Source of the DNA: Bacillota bacterium
GTDB taxonomy: Bacteria > Bacillota > Clostridia > Christensenellales > Aristaeellaceae
Assembly: GCA_023416585.1 (NCBI GenBank)
Contig: JAEZHM010000094.1
Location: 1 to 64,000 of the forward strand
Direction: 5' to 3'
Length of the DNA: 64,000 nucleotides
Position 1 is the stretch's first letter; each line of letters starts with the position of its first letter. Shown in pieces: positions 1 through 6,645 of this stretch. The notes below the pieces were generated by a model that saw only the letters and a list, made by a program, of their open reading frames with translations, was not told the DNA's origin and ran no database searches. The position numbers and the translations under genes are program-made.

Positions 1-69
1 AGGCTGCGCTCGGAGAAAACCTTATCAGCGAGCTTTCGGACAGGGGTTCAACTCCCCTCACCTCCACCA
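1..69 (+). ncRNA. ssrA: tmRNA (ssrA), 3' end only
   Basis: The first 69 bases look like the 3' end of a transfer-messenger RNA, which rescues stalled ribosomes. A T-arm with a perfect 5-bp stem (AGGGG/CCCCT around a TTCAA loop) is followed by an acceptor strand ending in CTCCACCA, with the CCA encoded at 67-69. The preceding TTTCGGAC is also typical of tmRNA ends. The 5' part and the tag-peptide region lie outside the window. A tRNA 3' half is the alternative, but the extended match to tmRNA ends favours ssrA. The last 12 bases are duplicated at 2402-2413, which fits use of this gene as an integration site. Confidence 0.75.
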
Positions 70-129
70 AACTTTTTCGAGAAAAAGTTTGGATCAAAAA
101 GCTTCATTTTGGGAAGCTGTTTTGATCTA
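58..129 (+). repeat. Left copy of 72-bp direct repeat (candidate attL)
   Basis: These 72 bases are identical to 2402-2473. The repeat begins inside the tmRNA 3' end and carries two hairpins: a 9-bp perfect stem at 69-90 and a larger stem pairing 92-105 with 113-127. A further 13 bases beyond it match with only two or three differences. Tyrosine integrases commonly use the tmRNA 3' end as attachment site and regenerate it, leaving a direct repeat at both ends of the insert. Confidence 0.7.
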
Positions 130-190
130 GATGAATTCTCGAATTTTTATATCCTATCTCTGATCAAGTTGCACTTACAATTGACAAAGT

Positions 191-478
191 GTGTATATCA
201 ACCAAGACCGAAAACGGCTGTCCAGCAAAGTGGGCTGGCAAGGACTGTTACGCAAGGGCATGATGATGCTTGTGGTGTTGGTGGCGGCGCTGCTTGATAA
301 CGCCATGGGTGACGCTCATGTATTCCGTGATGCCGCCTGTTGGTTTTATGTCGCCAATGAGGGCTTGTCGTTACTCGAAAATATGTCCATTGCTGGCGTT
401 CCCTTCCCGGCCAAGCTGAAAGAGCTTTTGGAGCAGACAAAGGCCAGCAATGATAAGCCGCCCAATGCGGACGCTTAA
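191..478 (+). pseudogene. Truncated phage holin (Holin_4/TcdE-like), C-terminal part
   Basis: The 95-residue frame reads as the second half of a toxin-secretion/phage-lysis holin. It has a hydrophobic segment with LLD at its end (about residues 24-37), then FRDAACWFYVANEGLSLLEN, and then an amphipathic tail with PAKLKELLEQTK. Family members are about 130-150 residues with additional N-terminal membrane segments. Those are absent here, because the sequence upstream is the repeat next to the tmRNA gene. Similarity seems to begin near residue 6, so the ATG at 191 is probably not native. No endolysin follows. It is most simply a relic of the lysis end of a prophage whose other genes were deleted. 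It is unlikely to be functional. Confidence 0.65.
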
Positions 479-497
479 TAGCTTTCCATATCAAATG

Positions 498-529
498 TTT
501 TGCCCCGGTCAAATTGGACCGGGGCAAAA
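498..529. terminator. Bidirectional rho-independent terminator
   Basis: A perfect 13-bp stem (498-510 with 517-529) has a 6-base loop, a GC-rich core and A/T ends on both sides. It lies between the convergent holin relic and the minus-strand gene that ends at 532, and can terminate both. Confidence 0.85.
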
Positions 530-531
530 TA

Positions 532-1347
532 TTATATTTTATTTATTTCAAGTGCAATGTCCTTAAGGCACCAATACAAGATAAGCGCCGCGACATCATC
601 ATTATGCATTCTTCTATTAACTGATACCAGATTGTTATAATTTATCCTATGATCTATATGATAAAAATTCGGATGTGATGCTTCTGATAAAATGCTATAA
701 GTAAACCCGGCACCATCAACTTCTTTTCCATATTCATTTCGATACGCCATATTGTTTTTCAATGTATTTCTGATGAATGTATTCCATACGTTCATATCCT
801 CAAATTCCGAATCATATTTATGACGAAAACCTTGTACAAGTTGTGATACCATAAATATCTTTTTATCAAGCAACATCTCATCTGGTAAAATAAAACCTTT
901 ATATTCTTCAGGAAAAAACTTTTCCATAAGCAAAATTACCCTACTAAGCATTGACTTCATATCTGATGTCTTTTGCTCAATATCTAATATAGTTTTATCG
1001 TTTTTAATACTATGGTAATCCAAAATGTCCGAGTCTATTTCATCAATAACAAGCTTTTGTGTGATAATAGCTAATTTGCTATCATCAAGAAAATTCTCAA
1101 GATATCTTTTTACTATTGCGTAGCGTTCAAGTGCACCCCTACAAATATGCTGAACAGTATCATAACAATTTTTTTCAAGCAACGTCCTAAAACTGACAGC
1201 AAATGATGTGAACGAAAACAGATATGAACGAAAAGCACATTTATACACCGTGCTGGAAATTTTTGATTCCTTACCTCTCAATGAAAAAATTACTTCATCT
1301 ATTCCTTCTTGAATTTTACTTGATTCAAATTCATATGATTCTTGCAT
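532..1347 (-). CDS. Hypothetical protein, possibly DUF5677-like
   Basis: A 271-residue, AT-rich gene that I do not recognise with certainty. It is predicted soluble and mostly helical, with no signal peptide or membrane segment. Near the C-terminus (about residues 214-230) it has a TYSILSEASHPNFYHID stretch that recalls the Y-x-x-L-S-x-x-x-H-p signature of DUF5677-type proteins; this match is weak and from memory. A purine-rich AAAGGA lies just before the ATG. It is transcribed divergently from the HEPN-domain gene across a 104-bp gap, and both sit between the direct repeats at the tmRNA gene. Together they look like cargo of a small integrated element, where phage-defence genes are often found. 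Function unknown. Confidence 0.7.
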   Translation of the reverse strand: MQESYEFESSKIQEGIDEVIFSLRGKESKISSTVYKCAFRSYLFSFTSFAVSFRTLLEKNCYDTVQHICRGALERYAIVKRYLENFLDDSKLAIITQKLVIDEIDSDILDYHSIKNDKTILDIEQKTSDMKSMLSRVILLMEKFFPEEYKGFILPDEMLLDKKIFMVSQLVQGFRHKYDSEFEDMNVWNTFIRNTLKNNMAYRNEYGKEVDGAGFTYSILSEASHPNFYHIDHRINYNNLVSVNRRMHNDDVAALILYWCLKDIALEINKI

Positions 1348-1451
1348 TCCTTTATCCTCACTACTTTTTTTGTTTATTATACTACGTAAAGGTGGAAATG
1401 TAATGTTTTTGTGGTAAAATATATCATAATTAGTACAAAGGAGTTAACACC

Positions 1452-2279
1452 ATGAGAATCAGTGGCCATAGTAATGAAACCTATTTATATATAAATGGCC
1501 TTGAAGTAGATGAGGAAATTAGGCTAAGCGAAAACAAAACGATTTTACCAGTGAAAACTCCTCCTCCACTGGATATCATTTCAAAGCTTGTTAAAAGTGA
1601 TTTGGATTTTGGTATAGCGGTAATATTCTCTAGTCGGGTATTTTCGCAAATAAAAATTACATCAACAGACCCAAAAAACCTTGCAGTTACAGCTTGGAAC
1701 TCCCAGTGGGATTTAGTATTGATAAGCGCAATATTCAATTGCCAAGTCGAGTGCAATCTACAATGTACACAGTCAGCAGAGAAAATTAGTTGTGATTCGA
1801 TATTTGACATTACTGACTATCACCTTTATGGATTAGTGGATGAACCCTATAAACTAACTAGAGAAGATTCTAATTGGCTAAGAGATTATTATGACAATGC
1901 CAATAGTTTAATGGATAATAATGCTTTCATAACAGCAATACACTCATTAGCTAATTATAAATGGAATTCCATGCCTAGAATCCAACTTGCAATACTATGG
2001 GCTGGAATAGAATCTCTATTCGGCATAGATAGTGAACTTAGTTATAGGATCAGTCTTTATATATCTAAATTCCTTTCAAAGGATGACAATTTGAGGGCAA
2101 AGGAATTATATAATGAAGTAAGAGCGCTTTATAAAGCTCGGTCATGTGCAGTGCATGGTAGTAGAATAAAAGGAGAACAGACACAACTTGTTGAGCAATC
2201 TGCTTCGCTACTTAACAAATTGGTTATTAAGTGTATAACATTAAATAGTTTGCCAGACATCGAAAATCTTTTATTCTAA
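1452..2279 (+). CDS. Apea-like HEPN domain protein
   Basis: A 275-residue protein. Its N-terminal half (about 1-150) is beta-rich and unassigned. The C-terminal half (about 165-265) resembles Apea-like HEPN domains: an RIQLAILWAGIESLFGI helix, then a helix ending in YNEVRALYKARSCAVHG. R230 and H235 form the R-x4-H motif that is catalytic in HEPN ribonucleases. A strong AAAGGAG site lies 8 bases before the ATG. HEPN proteins are commonly RNases in toxin-antitoxin and abortive-infection systems; the role here is inference from the domain and from the location inside a tmRNA-integrated insert. It diverges from the 532-1347 gene, which could be a partner or an antitoxin, but no direct evidence shows this. 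Confidence 0.75.
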   Translation: MRISGHSNETYLYINGLEVDEEIRLSENKTILPVKTPPPLDIISKLVKSDLDFGIAVIFSSRVFSQIKITSTDPKNLAVTAWNSQWDLVLISAIFNCQVECNLQCTQSAEKISCDSIFDITDYHLYGLVDEPYKLTREDSNWLRDYYDNANSLMDNNAFITAIHSLANYKWNSMPRIQLAILWAGIESLFGIDSELSYRISLYISKFLSKDDNLRAKELYNEVRALYKARSCAVHGSRIKGEQTQLVEQSASLLNKLVIKCITLNSLPDIENLLF

Positions 2280-2401
2280 ATCTACAGTAATCCGAATAAT
2301 CATCATTTTTCAACTGAGACAATCAAATTCCCAAACAGTTGTGAATTTCATTTACCTATTTGTTAATTGTACATTTGAACAATGTTATGTATTGGTGTGG
2401 T

Positions 2402-2473
2402 TCACCTCCACCAAACTTTTTCGAGAAAAAGTTTGGATCAAAAAGCTTCATTTTGGGAAGCTGTTTTGATCTA
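2402..2473 (+). repeat. Right copy of 72-bp direct repeat (candidate attR)
   Basis: Identical to 58-129, including the CTCCACCA that ends the tmRNA. Here the sequence upstream is not tmRNA, so this copy marks the far end of the insert. The insert between the copies is 2.27 kb and visibly more AT-rich than the DNA beyond 4.3 kb. Confidence 0.7.
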
Positions 2474-2551
2474 AATGGATTCTCGATTTTTTCTCTTATT
2501 TTGTGTATATTTCTTGACAGTATCAAAACAATAATTATGGCACACGAAAAG

Positions 2552-2572
2552 GCCCAGGTATACTGGGCTTTC
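2552..2572 (+). terminator. Possible terminator hairpin
   Basis: A 6-bp GC-rich stem (2552-2557 with 2563-2568) around a 5-base loop is followed by TTTCTC. It is a short, moderate candidate and may belong to the original tmRNA downstream region. Confidence 0.35.
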
Positions 2573-2635
2573 TCACGCTTTTCAATTTCAACAGTGGTCA
2601 TTTTCCAGGCGATTCAGAGCACCCTATGCAGTAAG

Positions 2636-3208
2636 CTACTGTGCTAATACTTTGACCTCTGTATTTCCGGTAATTTTTGTTGTTTCATCAAGCTTAAAAG
2701 CGTTCTTAAGTTCATCTGTTGCAAAATAAAGGTTTCCGTCTATAGTGCCGTCCTTGATATTAAAGCCCCCACCAGTAACATAAACATCACCCTTAATGAT
2801 GCCATATTCAAACTTTACATTTTCACCAGCTATGATAAGCCTTGGAACCGTAATTGTATATCTTTTGTCTAGGGTCTTGTTGTCTTCTTTGTATGATCCA
2901 AATCCAAGTGAACGGGTAACAGTATCTGATGCTCCATCATTACTTTTCTTGACGCCACTTTCAACTGTAATATCCTTTGTGAAAGTCAAATCCTTCGATG
3001 TTATCACCATATAATTGGTGTTTTCCCTAGACACCTTCAACTCGAATTCAGCTTCATCAACAACTCTTGAAGCTCCAGATACCGCATCTGTCTTTGATAT
3101 GTCACTTTTTGCTGTTGGGGTTGGTGTAGGTGCGTTCGTCGTACATCCTGAAAGAATAGCTGCTACCACCACTAAGCATAGCACTGTCAACGCCAACTTT
3201 GATTTCAT
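2636..3208 (-). CDS. Lipoprotein with beta-helix (polymer-forming-like) C-terminal region
   Basis: A 190-residue predicted lipoprotein. The start at 3208 is chosen because AAAGGAG lies 8 bases before it; a longer frame reaching 3343 has no such site. Residues 1-20 form a signal peptide ending in the lipobox LSGC. A Thr/Pro-rich spacer (TPTPTPTAK) follows, then a domain rich in beta strands. The last third (KGDVYVTGGGFNIKDGTIDG) has the short alternating pattern of polymer-forming or bactofilin-like beta helices. It is probably anchored to the outer face of the membrane. It stands alone on the minus strand next to the integrated element. Specific function unknown. Confidence 0.75.
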   Translation of the reverse strand: MKSKLALTVLCLVVVAAILSGCTTNAPTPTPTAKSDISKTDAVSGASRVVDEAEFELKVSRENTNYMVITSKDLTFTKDITVESGVKKSNDGASDTVTRSLGFGSYKEDNKTLDKRYTITVPRLIIAGENVKFEYGIIKGDVYVTGGGFNIKDGTIDGNLYFATDELKNAFKLDETTKITGNTEVKVLAQ

Positions 3209-3281
3209 TTCCATTTCTCCTTTACATATTTTTATTGCTCTGTGATTACCACTTTTAGTTTGTGATTTTTCAAGTAGAGTT

Positions 3282-3530
3282 TTATTTCTTTTCAATCGAA
3301 ACACGCCATACATCAGGGCCCTGCTCCAAATACTCCCATTCAAATTGATCTGGTAACTCGATCATAAATTGATAATGGAGCGATCGGGGATCGTGATCGT
3401 TTACCAGTTCCATCTTTTCACCAGGTTTTAGATCAATGAATGTTTTTAGAATTGTAGGATGCTTATCTTTTGGCTGATACTGTCTTGCATCTACAGTTGC
3501 AACAAAGTTTGAAATAGTACTCGCCTCCAA
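3282..3530 (-). CDS. DUF2249 domain protein
   Basis: A small 82-residue protein made almost entirely of a DUF2249 domain. It has a VDARQ motif near residue 14, a HPTILKTFIDLKPGE helix, the conserved NDHDPRSLHYQF core and an EWEYLEQGPDVWRV end. DUF2249 proteins are often linked to hemerythrin-like domains and to nitrosative or redox stress in anaerobes; their biochemistry is not settled. The start is odd. The only upstream initiator in frame is TTG at 3530, whose own bases overlap the GGAGG. The GGAGG is best spaced (8 bases) for an ATT codon at 3515. A CRP/FNR-type palindrome lies about 50 bp upstream. Confidence 0.8.
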   Translation of the reverse strand: MEASTISNFVATVDARQYQPKDKHPTILKTFIDLKPGEKMELVNDHDPRSLHYQFMIELPDQFEWEYLEQGPDVWRVSIEKK

Positions 3531-3575
3531 TTCTGTTTGTTATAGATTCATTATATTAATTCTATCCATATATTC

Positions 3576-3591
3576 TGTGATTTGAATCACA
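3576..3591. promoter_or_regulatory. CRP/FNR-family operator-like palindrome
   Basis: TGTGATTTGAATCACA is a near-perfect 16-bp palindrome with the TGTGA-N6-TCACA arrangement bound by CRP/FNR-family regulators, including the HcpR group known from anaerobes. It lies upstream of the DUF2249 gene. Assignment to a particular regulator is inference. Confidence 0.5.
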
Positions 3592-4287
3592 ATTGCATAA
3601 AGTATTTTACTTTATATCGTTTGTCCATATCCAGCCAATTGCAAACAATGGCAAGGTAGACTATGTCAAAACTTGAAAAATTACGAGTACAAGAATACGT
3701 CCGGCTGTGTTTTATGTAGAATCGAAGCCAGGAACAAGTGCAAACCATCTGTAATGCCTATAATGATTGAGCCTCCTTTTTCCTATTTTGAATTAAAAAA
3801 ACTGGGGATACTAGATCGGGAGATAATATATAAGGAGAGATATTAGGAATGAAGAATTGGAACATGCGAGTTAAAACATTGAGGAAAATCCTGATGCATC
3901 TTCATGATTTTGAGGATGATAGATACAAGACACCAGTTGATCAAGAAACGAAATTCCCGAAACAGAATCCGTGACTCTTAGGTTAAAGCCTCTCGTCGAA
4001 AGCGCTTTAATTCCCAACTCCGGGAATGGAACATCCACAATGAATCGACGAATGGCAGAAAAGAAAAAATGTAGGGCAAGTAGTTCAAACACTTTCGCTT
4101 ATAATGACAGAGGGATGATTTATATTTTTGAACTGGTTATGTATTAATGAAGTATATAGCACATCACCCATCTCACATGCTTGTCATAACATTTCCGAAC
4201 AGGGAATCAAGTGATGGAATGGTGCCAAAACCATACTTTATATTTGATCAATTCATCACCTTCACCACAATAAGGCGCAAGTCCAAC
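3592..4287. other. Intergenic stretch without a convincing gene
   Basis: About 700 bases between the DUF2249 gene and the terminator at 4288. The only coding candidate is a 41-codon frame listed separately. I see no RNA gene, and no recognisable transposase is preserved. Confidence 0.5.
3849..3974 (+). CDS. Possible small ORF or gene remnant (41 codons)
   Basis: An ATG at 3849 is preceded by AAGGAGAG about 11 bases upstream and opens a 41-residue basic/acidic mixed frame ending at 3974. The +1 frame stays open past this stop to the TAA at 4144, so a frameshifted remnant of a longer gene is possible. I do not recognise the product. Confidence 0.25.
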   Translation: MKNWNMRVKTLRKILMHLHDFEDDRYKTPVDQETKFPKQNP

Positions 4288-4325
4288 AAAAAGAATCCGT
4301 CATTTGGAAGTGACGGATTCTTTGT
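4288..4325 (-). terminator. Rho-independent terminator of the DUF4342 gene
   Basis: The arms AAAGAATCCGTCA and TGACGGATTCTTT pair perfectly around an 8-base loop. They lie just downstream of the minus-strand gene ending at 4361, with a T-rich tail in the minus direction. Confidence 0.75.
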
Positions 4326-4360
4326 GTTTGCCGCGACCTGCGGCCATACTCATATTTTGC

Positions 4361-4783
4361 TTAGCCGTTTTCTTTCTTTACCTTTACCTGATGACCAGTC
4401 GCCAAGGCGATAGCTCCCGCGGCAAGCGAAAGGTAGGGCGCCACAATTGTAATACCGGCTGCTATTGGAGCGCTTACATTCGCTATTGTTTCCTTGTCAC
4501 CATTATCATTTCGTTTTTCAATGACAATTCGGGTTTTACTTGCTTCTTTAAAGAACGAAGTGACTTTTTCCTTGACTTCTTGTGCACAGTGATCGTTGTG
4601 GTGCATGTTGGCGTGTTCGCCGCCATCTGCACGCCGTGGATACACTCGGCCTTGTTTTTCCAGCTCGACGAGTGAAGCGATAACGTCGCCGTTGTTTTTT
4701 GTAAGGATTTGCATCGCTTCCTCATAGGTCACATCTGCTCTTTCACGTAGGTAAACAGTTTTTTGCAGTATATCGTCAGTCAT
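4361..4783 (-). CDS. DUF4342 protein with N-terminal UBA-like domain
   Basis: A 140-residue protein. The start at 4783 has AAGGAGG 10 bases upstream; a longer frame to 4849 lacks such a site. Residues 1-45 (RERADVTYEEAMQILTKNNGDVIASLVELE) have the helical pattern of a TS-N/UBA-like fold. Residues 65-140 match DUF4342: EVKEKVTSFFKEASKTRIVIEKR, then a hydrophobic segment (SAPIAAGITIVAPYLSLAAGAIALATGHQVKV). The last part could insert in or lie on a membrane. Clostridia often carry such a protein; no biochemical role is established. It is a monocistronic unit with its own terminator. Confidence 0.8.
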   Translation of the reverse strand: MTDDILQKTVYLRERADVTYEEAMQILTKNNGDVIASLVELEKQGRVYPRRADGGEHANMHHNDHCAQEVKEKVTSFFKEASKTRIVIEKRNDNGDKETIANVSAPIAAGITIVAPYLSLAAGAIALATGHQVKVKKENG

Positions 4784-5189
4784 GATGGTTGATCCTCCTT
4801 GAAAATAATGATTGCTTTCAACACGCTTAGGATACCACGCCATAAGCAAAGATTCTTGTGAAACGGCTTAATGTAGGATTAGAAAAAACTAAAAATTGGA
4901 TTGGAGTCTTACCCTCTCACGCATACTTCGACTCGCATAACTTACATAGGGCGAACAGGCAGCTGTAACTCTTTTCATTTAGACAGGAGCGTTACTTAAA
5001 TGTCATAAGAGATTAAAATCAATATACAGTCTTCAGACTTGACCCTATTCGGTTTGGTGGGCTAAGTCCTTTTGCTTTTACAGCGTTAATGATATACTGA
5101 ATAAAATCTTTTCATATAACGGAAATTAGTAATAAAGGCTGTAATACGCTTCTCAACTATGATACATCCCTGCCGGGGAATCTATTTCT
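4784..5189. other. Intergenic region, no feature recognised
   Basis: About 400 bases between the DUF4342 and NTF2-like genes. No reading frame with a ribosome-binding site, no RNA gene and no strong hairpin was seen. Confidence 0.5.
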
Positions 5190-5534
5190 TTACAACTCCT
5201 TTTGTTTCAAAAATGAAAGCTTGTCCCAATACCCTCTTTGGAATATAATTTGATCATTAACGATGTGAAAAAAGCCACATCCGCGAAATCCTTTAGGATC
5301 CCGCCATTCCATCATGGCCCATTGTCCATCTTCAAACATATTCTCGACAATGCAAACCATTTTCTCCTGTGAGAATTCATCCTGGAAGTTTTTATATATT
5401 GCTGCTTTCCCAATAACAGGTTCATTGGCTACCTGATGATTGATAGCATCCTCTGCATATAAACCGGCCAAAGTCTGCGCATCTGCCTTGTTGAATGCAT
5501 CCACAAATTGTTGCAGAACTTGCTTGGGTGTCAC
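5190..5534 (-). CDS. NTF2-like (SnoaL-type) protein
   Basis: A 114-117-residue NTF2-fold protein. GGGAG sits 9 bases before a GTG at 5534 and directly against an in-frame ATG at 5541-5543, so GTG is preferred. The N-terminal helix (QQFVDAFNKADAQTLAGLYAEDAINHQ), the INxFQDEFSQ segment and the strands WAMMEWRDPKGFRGCGFFHIVNDQI are typical of SnoaL-like ester cyclase or DUF4440-type proteins. Such domains form small-ligand pockets and include enzymes and accessory proteins. The actual ligand cannot be told. It is monocistronic. Confidence 0.75.
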   Translation of the reverse strand: MTPKQVLQQFVDAFNKADAQTLAGLYAEDAINHQVANEPVIGKAAIYKNFQDEFSQEKMVCIVENMFEDGQWAMMEWRDPKGFRGCGFFHIVNDQIIFQRGYWDKLSFLKQKEL

Positions 5535-5821
5535 CTCTATCATCTCCCGTTCACATATTATTGTATTTATTCCTCATCTTGAAATACTATCCTTTAACTT
5601 TTCCGCATGACGCGAATTCAACCTCTCCCCAAGAAAACATATTCTGATTTTCACACCGAACAGATGGAACAATTTTCCGTATGATGAATTGCAGTCTATC
5701 CTTTTTAAACGAGGCCGGCAACTTTACCTTCATGCAGGTCATTCGTTCCCCAACCAAGGCTAGGCGGCGTTTTGGAAAACTTTACTATTGCAATAAATTT
5801 ACTTTCCAATGATTGTGAATC
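5535..5821. other. Intergenic region upstream of the membrane/VWA operon
   Basis: No gene is seen here. Its right edge leads into the promoter at 5822-5850. Confidence 0.5.
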
Positions 5822-5850
5822 TTGGGATTTATGTCGGATAATGGTATAAT
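5822..5850 (+). promoter_or_regulatory. Sigma-A type promoter of the membrane/VWA operon
   Basis: TTGGGA (5822-5827), a 17-base spacer and a perfect TATAAT (5845-5850) lie about 35 bases before the start codon at 5886. Confidence 0.7.
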
Positions 5851-5885
5851 GCATGGGGAAGCTGCTAAGGTGGAGGAGAGGACGA

Positions 5886-6632
5886 ATGAAGAAAAAAGGA
5901 ATTCGGATTGCAGGGCTGGTTATCATCGAGGGTGCGCTGCTTGCCGGCTTGATCTGGCTCCTTAGTATCAACCGTACGGAGTGGATCATCCACATGGGCA
6001 TCCTTCAAGCCGACCGGCTTATCACAGTCAGTTGGATCGCCTGGACGGCTATTGCGGTTCTTGTGAATCTTTCCCTCCTATTTGCGTGGATAAAACGCAG
6101 GAAGCATATAGCGGCTGTCCCTATCAAGCTGACCTTTTCGCCGGACAAGGTTCAGGATCCCGCAGAAATGCAGAAGGAGCTGACACGGTTTATCACCGAA
6201 CGGCCGCAGCTGGAACCGCTTTTACAGCAGGGGCTGGACCAGCTGGACAATATCGCCCGAAAAAAGGAAAAGATGAGCGAGATTCTGGACCGCAATGAAG
6301 TATCGCTGCTCAGCGAAGCAAGCGATGCGCTCAAAGACGCCGAACAGACGCTTTGCCGCAAGCTGATTCTTGTTTTGAACCGAGCGCTGCTCTGCGATCC
6401 CGAGGAGGAAAACGCGCAGCGCAAGCAGGAGGTCTATGCGGAGCATGCCCGTTATATGCAGGTCTTCTTAAGCGAGAACGAAGACGTGCTCAACCGCTGT
6501 GAAAAGCTGCTGGCTGAAACCGTACGCTATGTAGAGGAAAAGAAGGCTGGCAGTGATAATATGGACCTGCAGATCATGACGGATGTGATCCACTCCCTGT
6601 ACAACGACGGCATCCGCATGGACATGAAATAA
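5886..6632 (+). CDS. Membrane protein with two N-terminal TM helices and a coiled-coil tail
   Basis: A 248-residue protein. The start at 5886 has GGAGGAGAGG a few bases upstream. A basic N-terminus leads into TM1 (about residues 8-28); a short loop and TM2 (about 48-70) follow. The rest, about 75-248, is a charged helical region with heptad-like patterning, presumably cytoplasmic. No enzymatic motif is visible. It lies 13 bp upstream of the VWA lipoprotein gene and shares its promoter. The two products may therefore work together across the membrane, with the lipoprotein outside and the coiled coil inside. The family is not recognised with certainty; some VWA/tellurite-resistance neighbourhoods contain similar helical partners (XpaC/TelA type), but no direct match is claimed. 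Confidence 0.75.
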   Translation: MKKKGIRIAGLVIIEGALLAGLIWLLSINRTEWIIHMGILQADRLITVSWIAWTAIAVLVNLSLLFAWIKRRKHIAAVPIKLTFSPDKVQDPAEMQKELTRFITERPQLEPLLQQGLDQLDNIARKKEKMSEILDRNEVSLLSEASDALKDAEQTLCRKLILVLNRALLCDPEEENAQRKQEVYAEHARYMQVFLSENEDVLNRCEKLLAETVRYVEEKKAGSDNMDLQIMTDVIHSLYNDGIRMDMK

Positions 6633-6645
6633 GGAGGCGAAAAGG

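Noticed and set aside
1..69. A serine or leucine tRNA 3' half
   Set aside because: The TTTCGGAC before the T-arm and the acceptor end fit tmRNA better; the missing 5' part prevents certainty.
3871..4092. Minus-strand frame as a transposase fragment
   Set aside because: No start signal and no transposase motif could be recognised.
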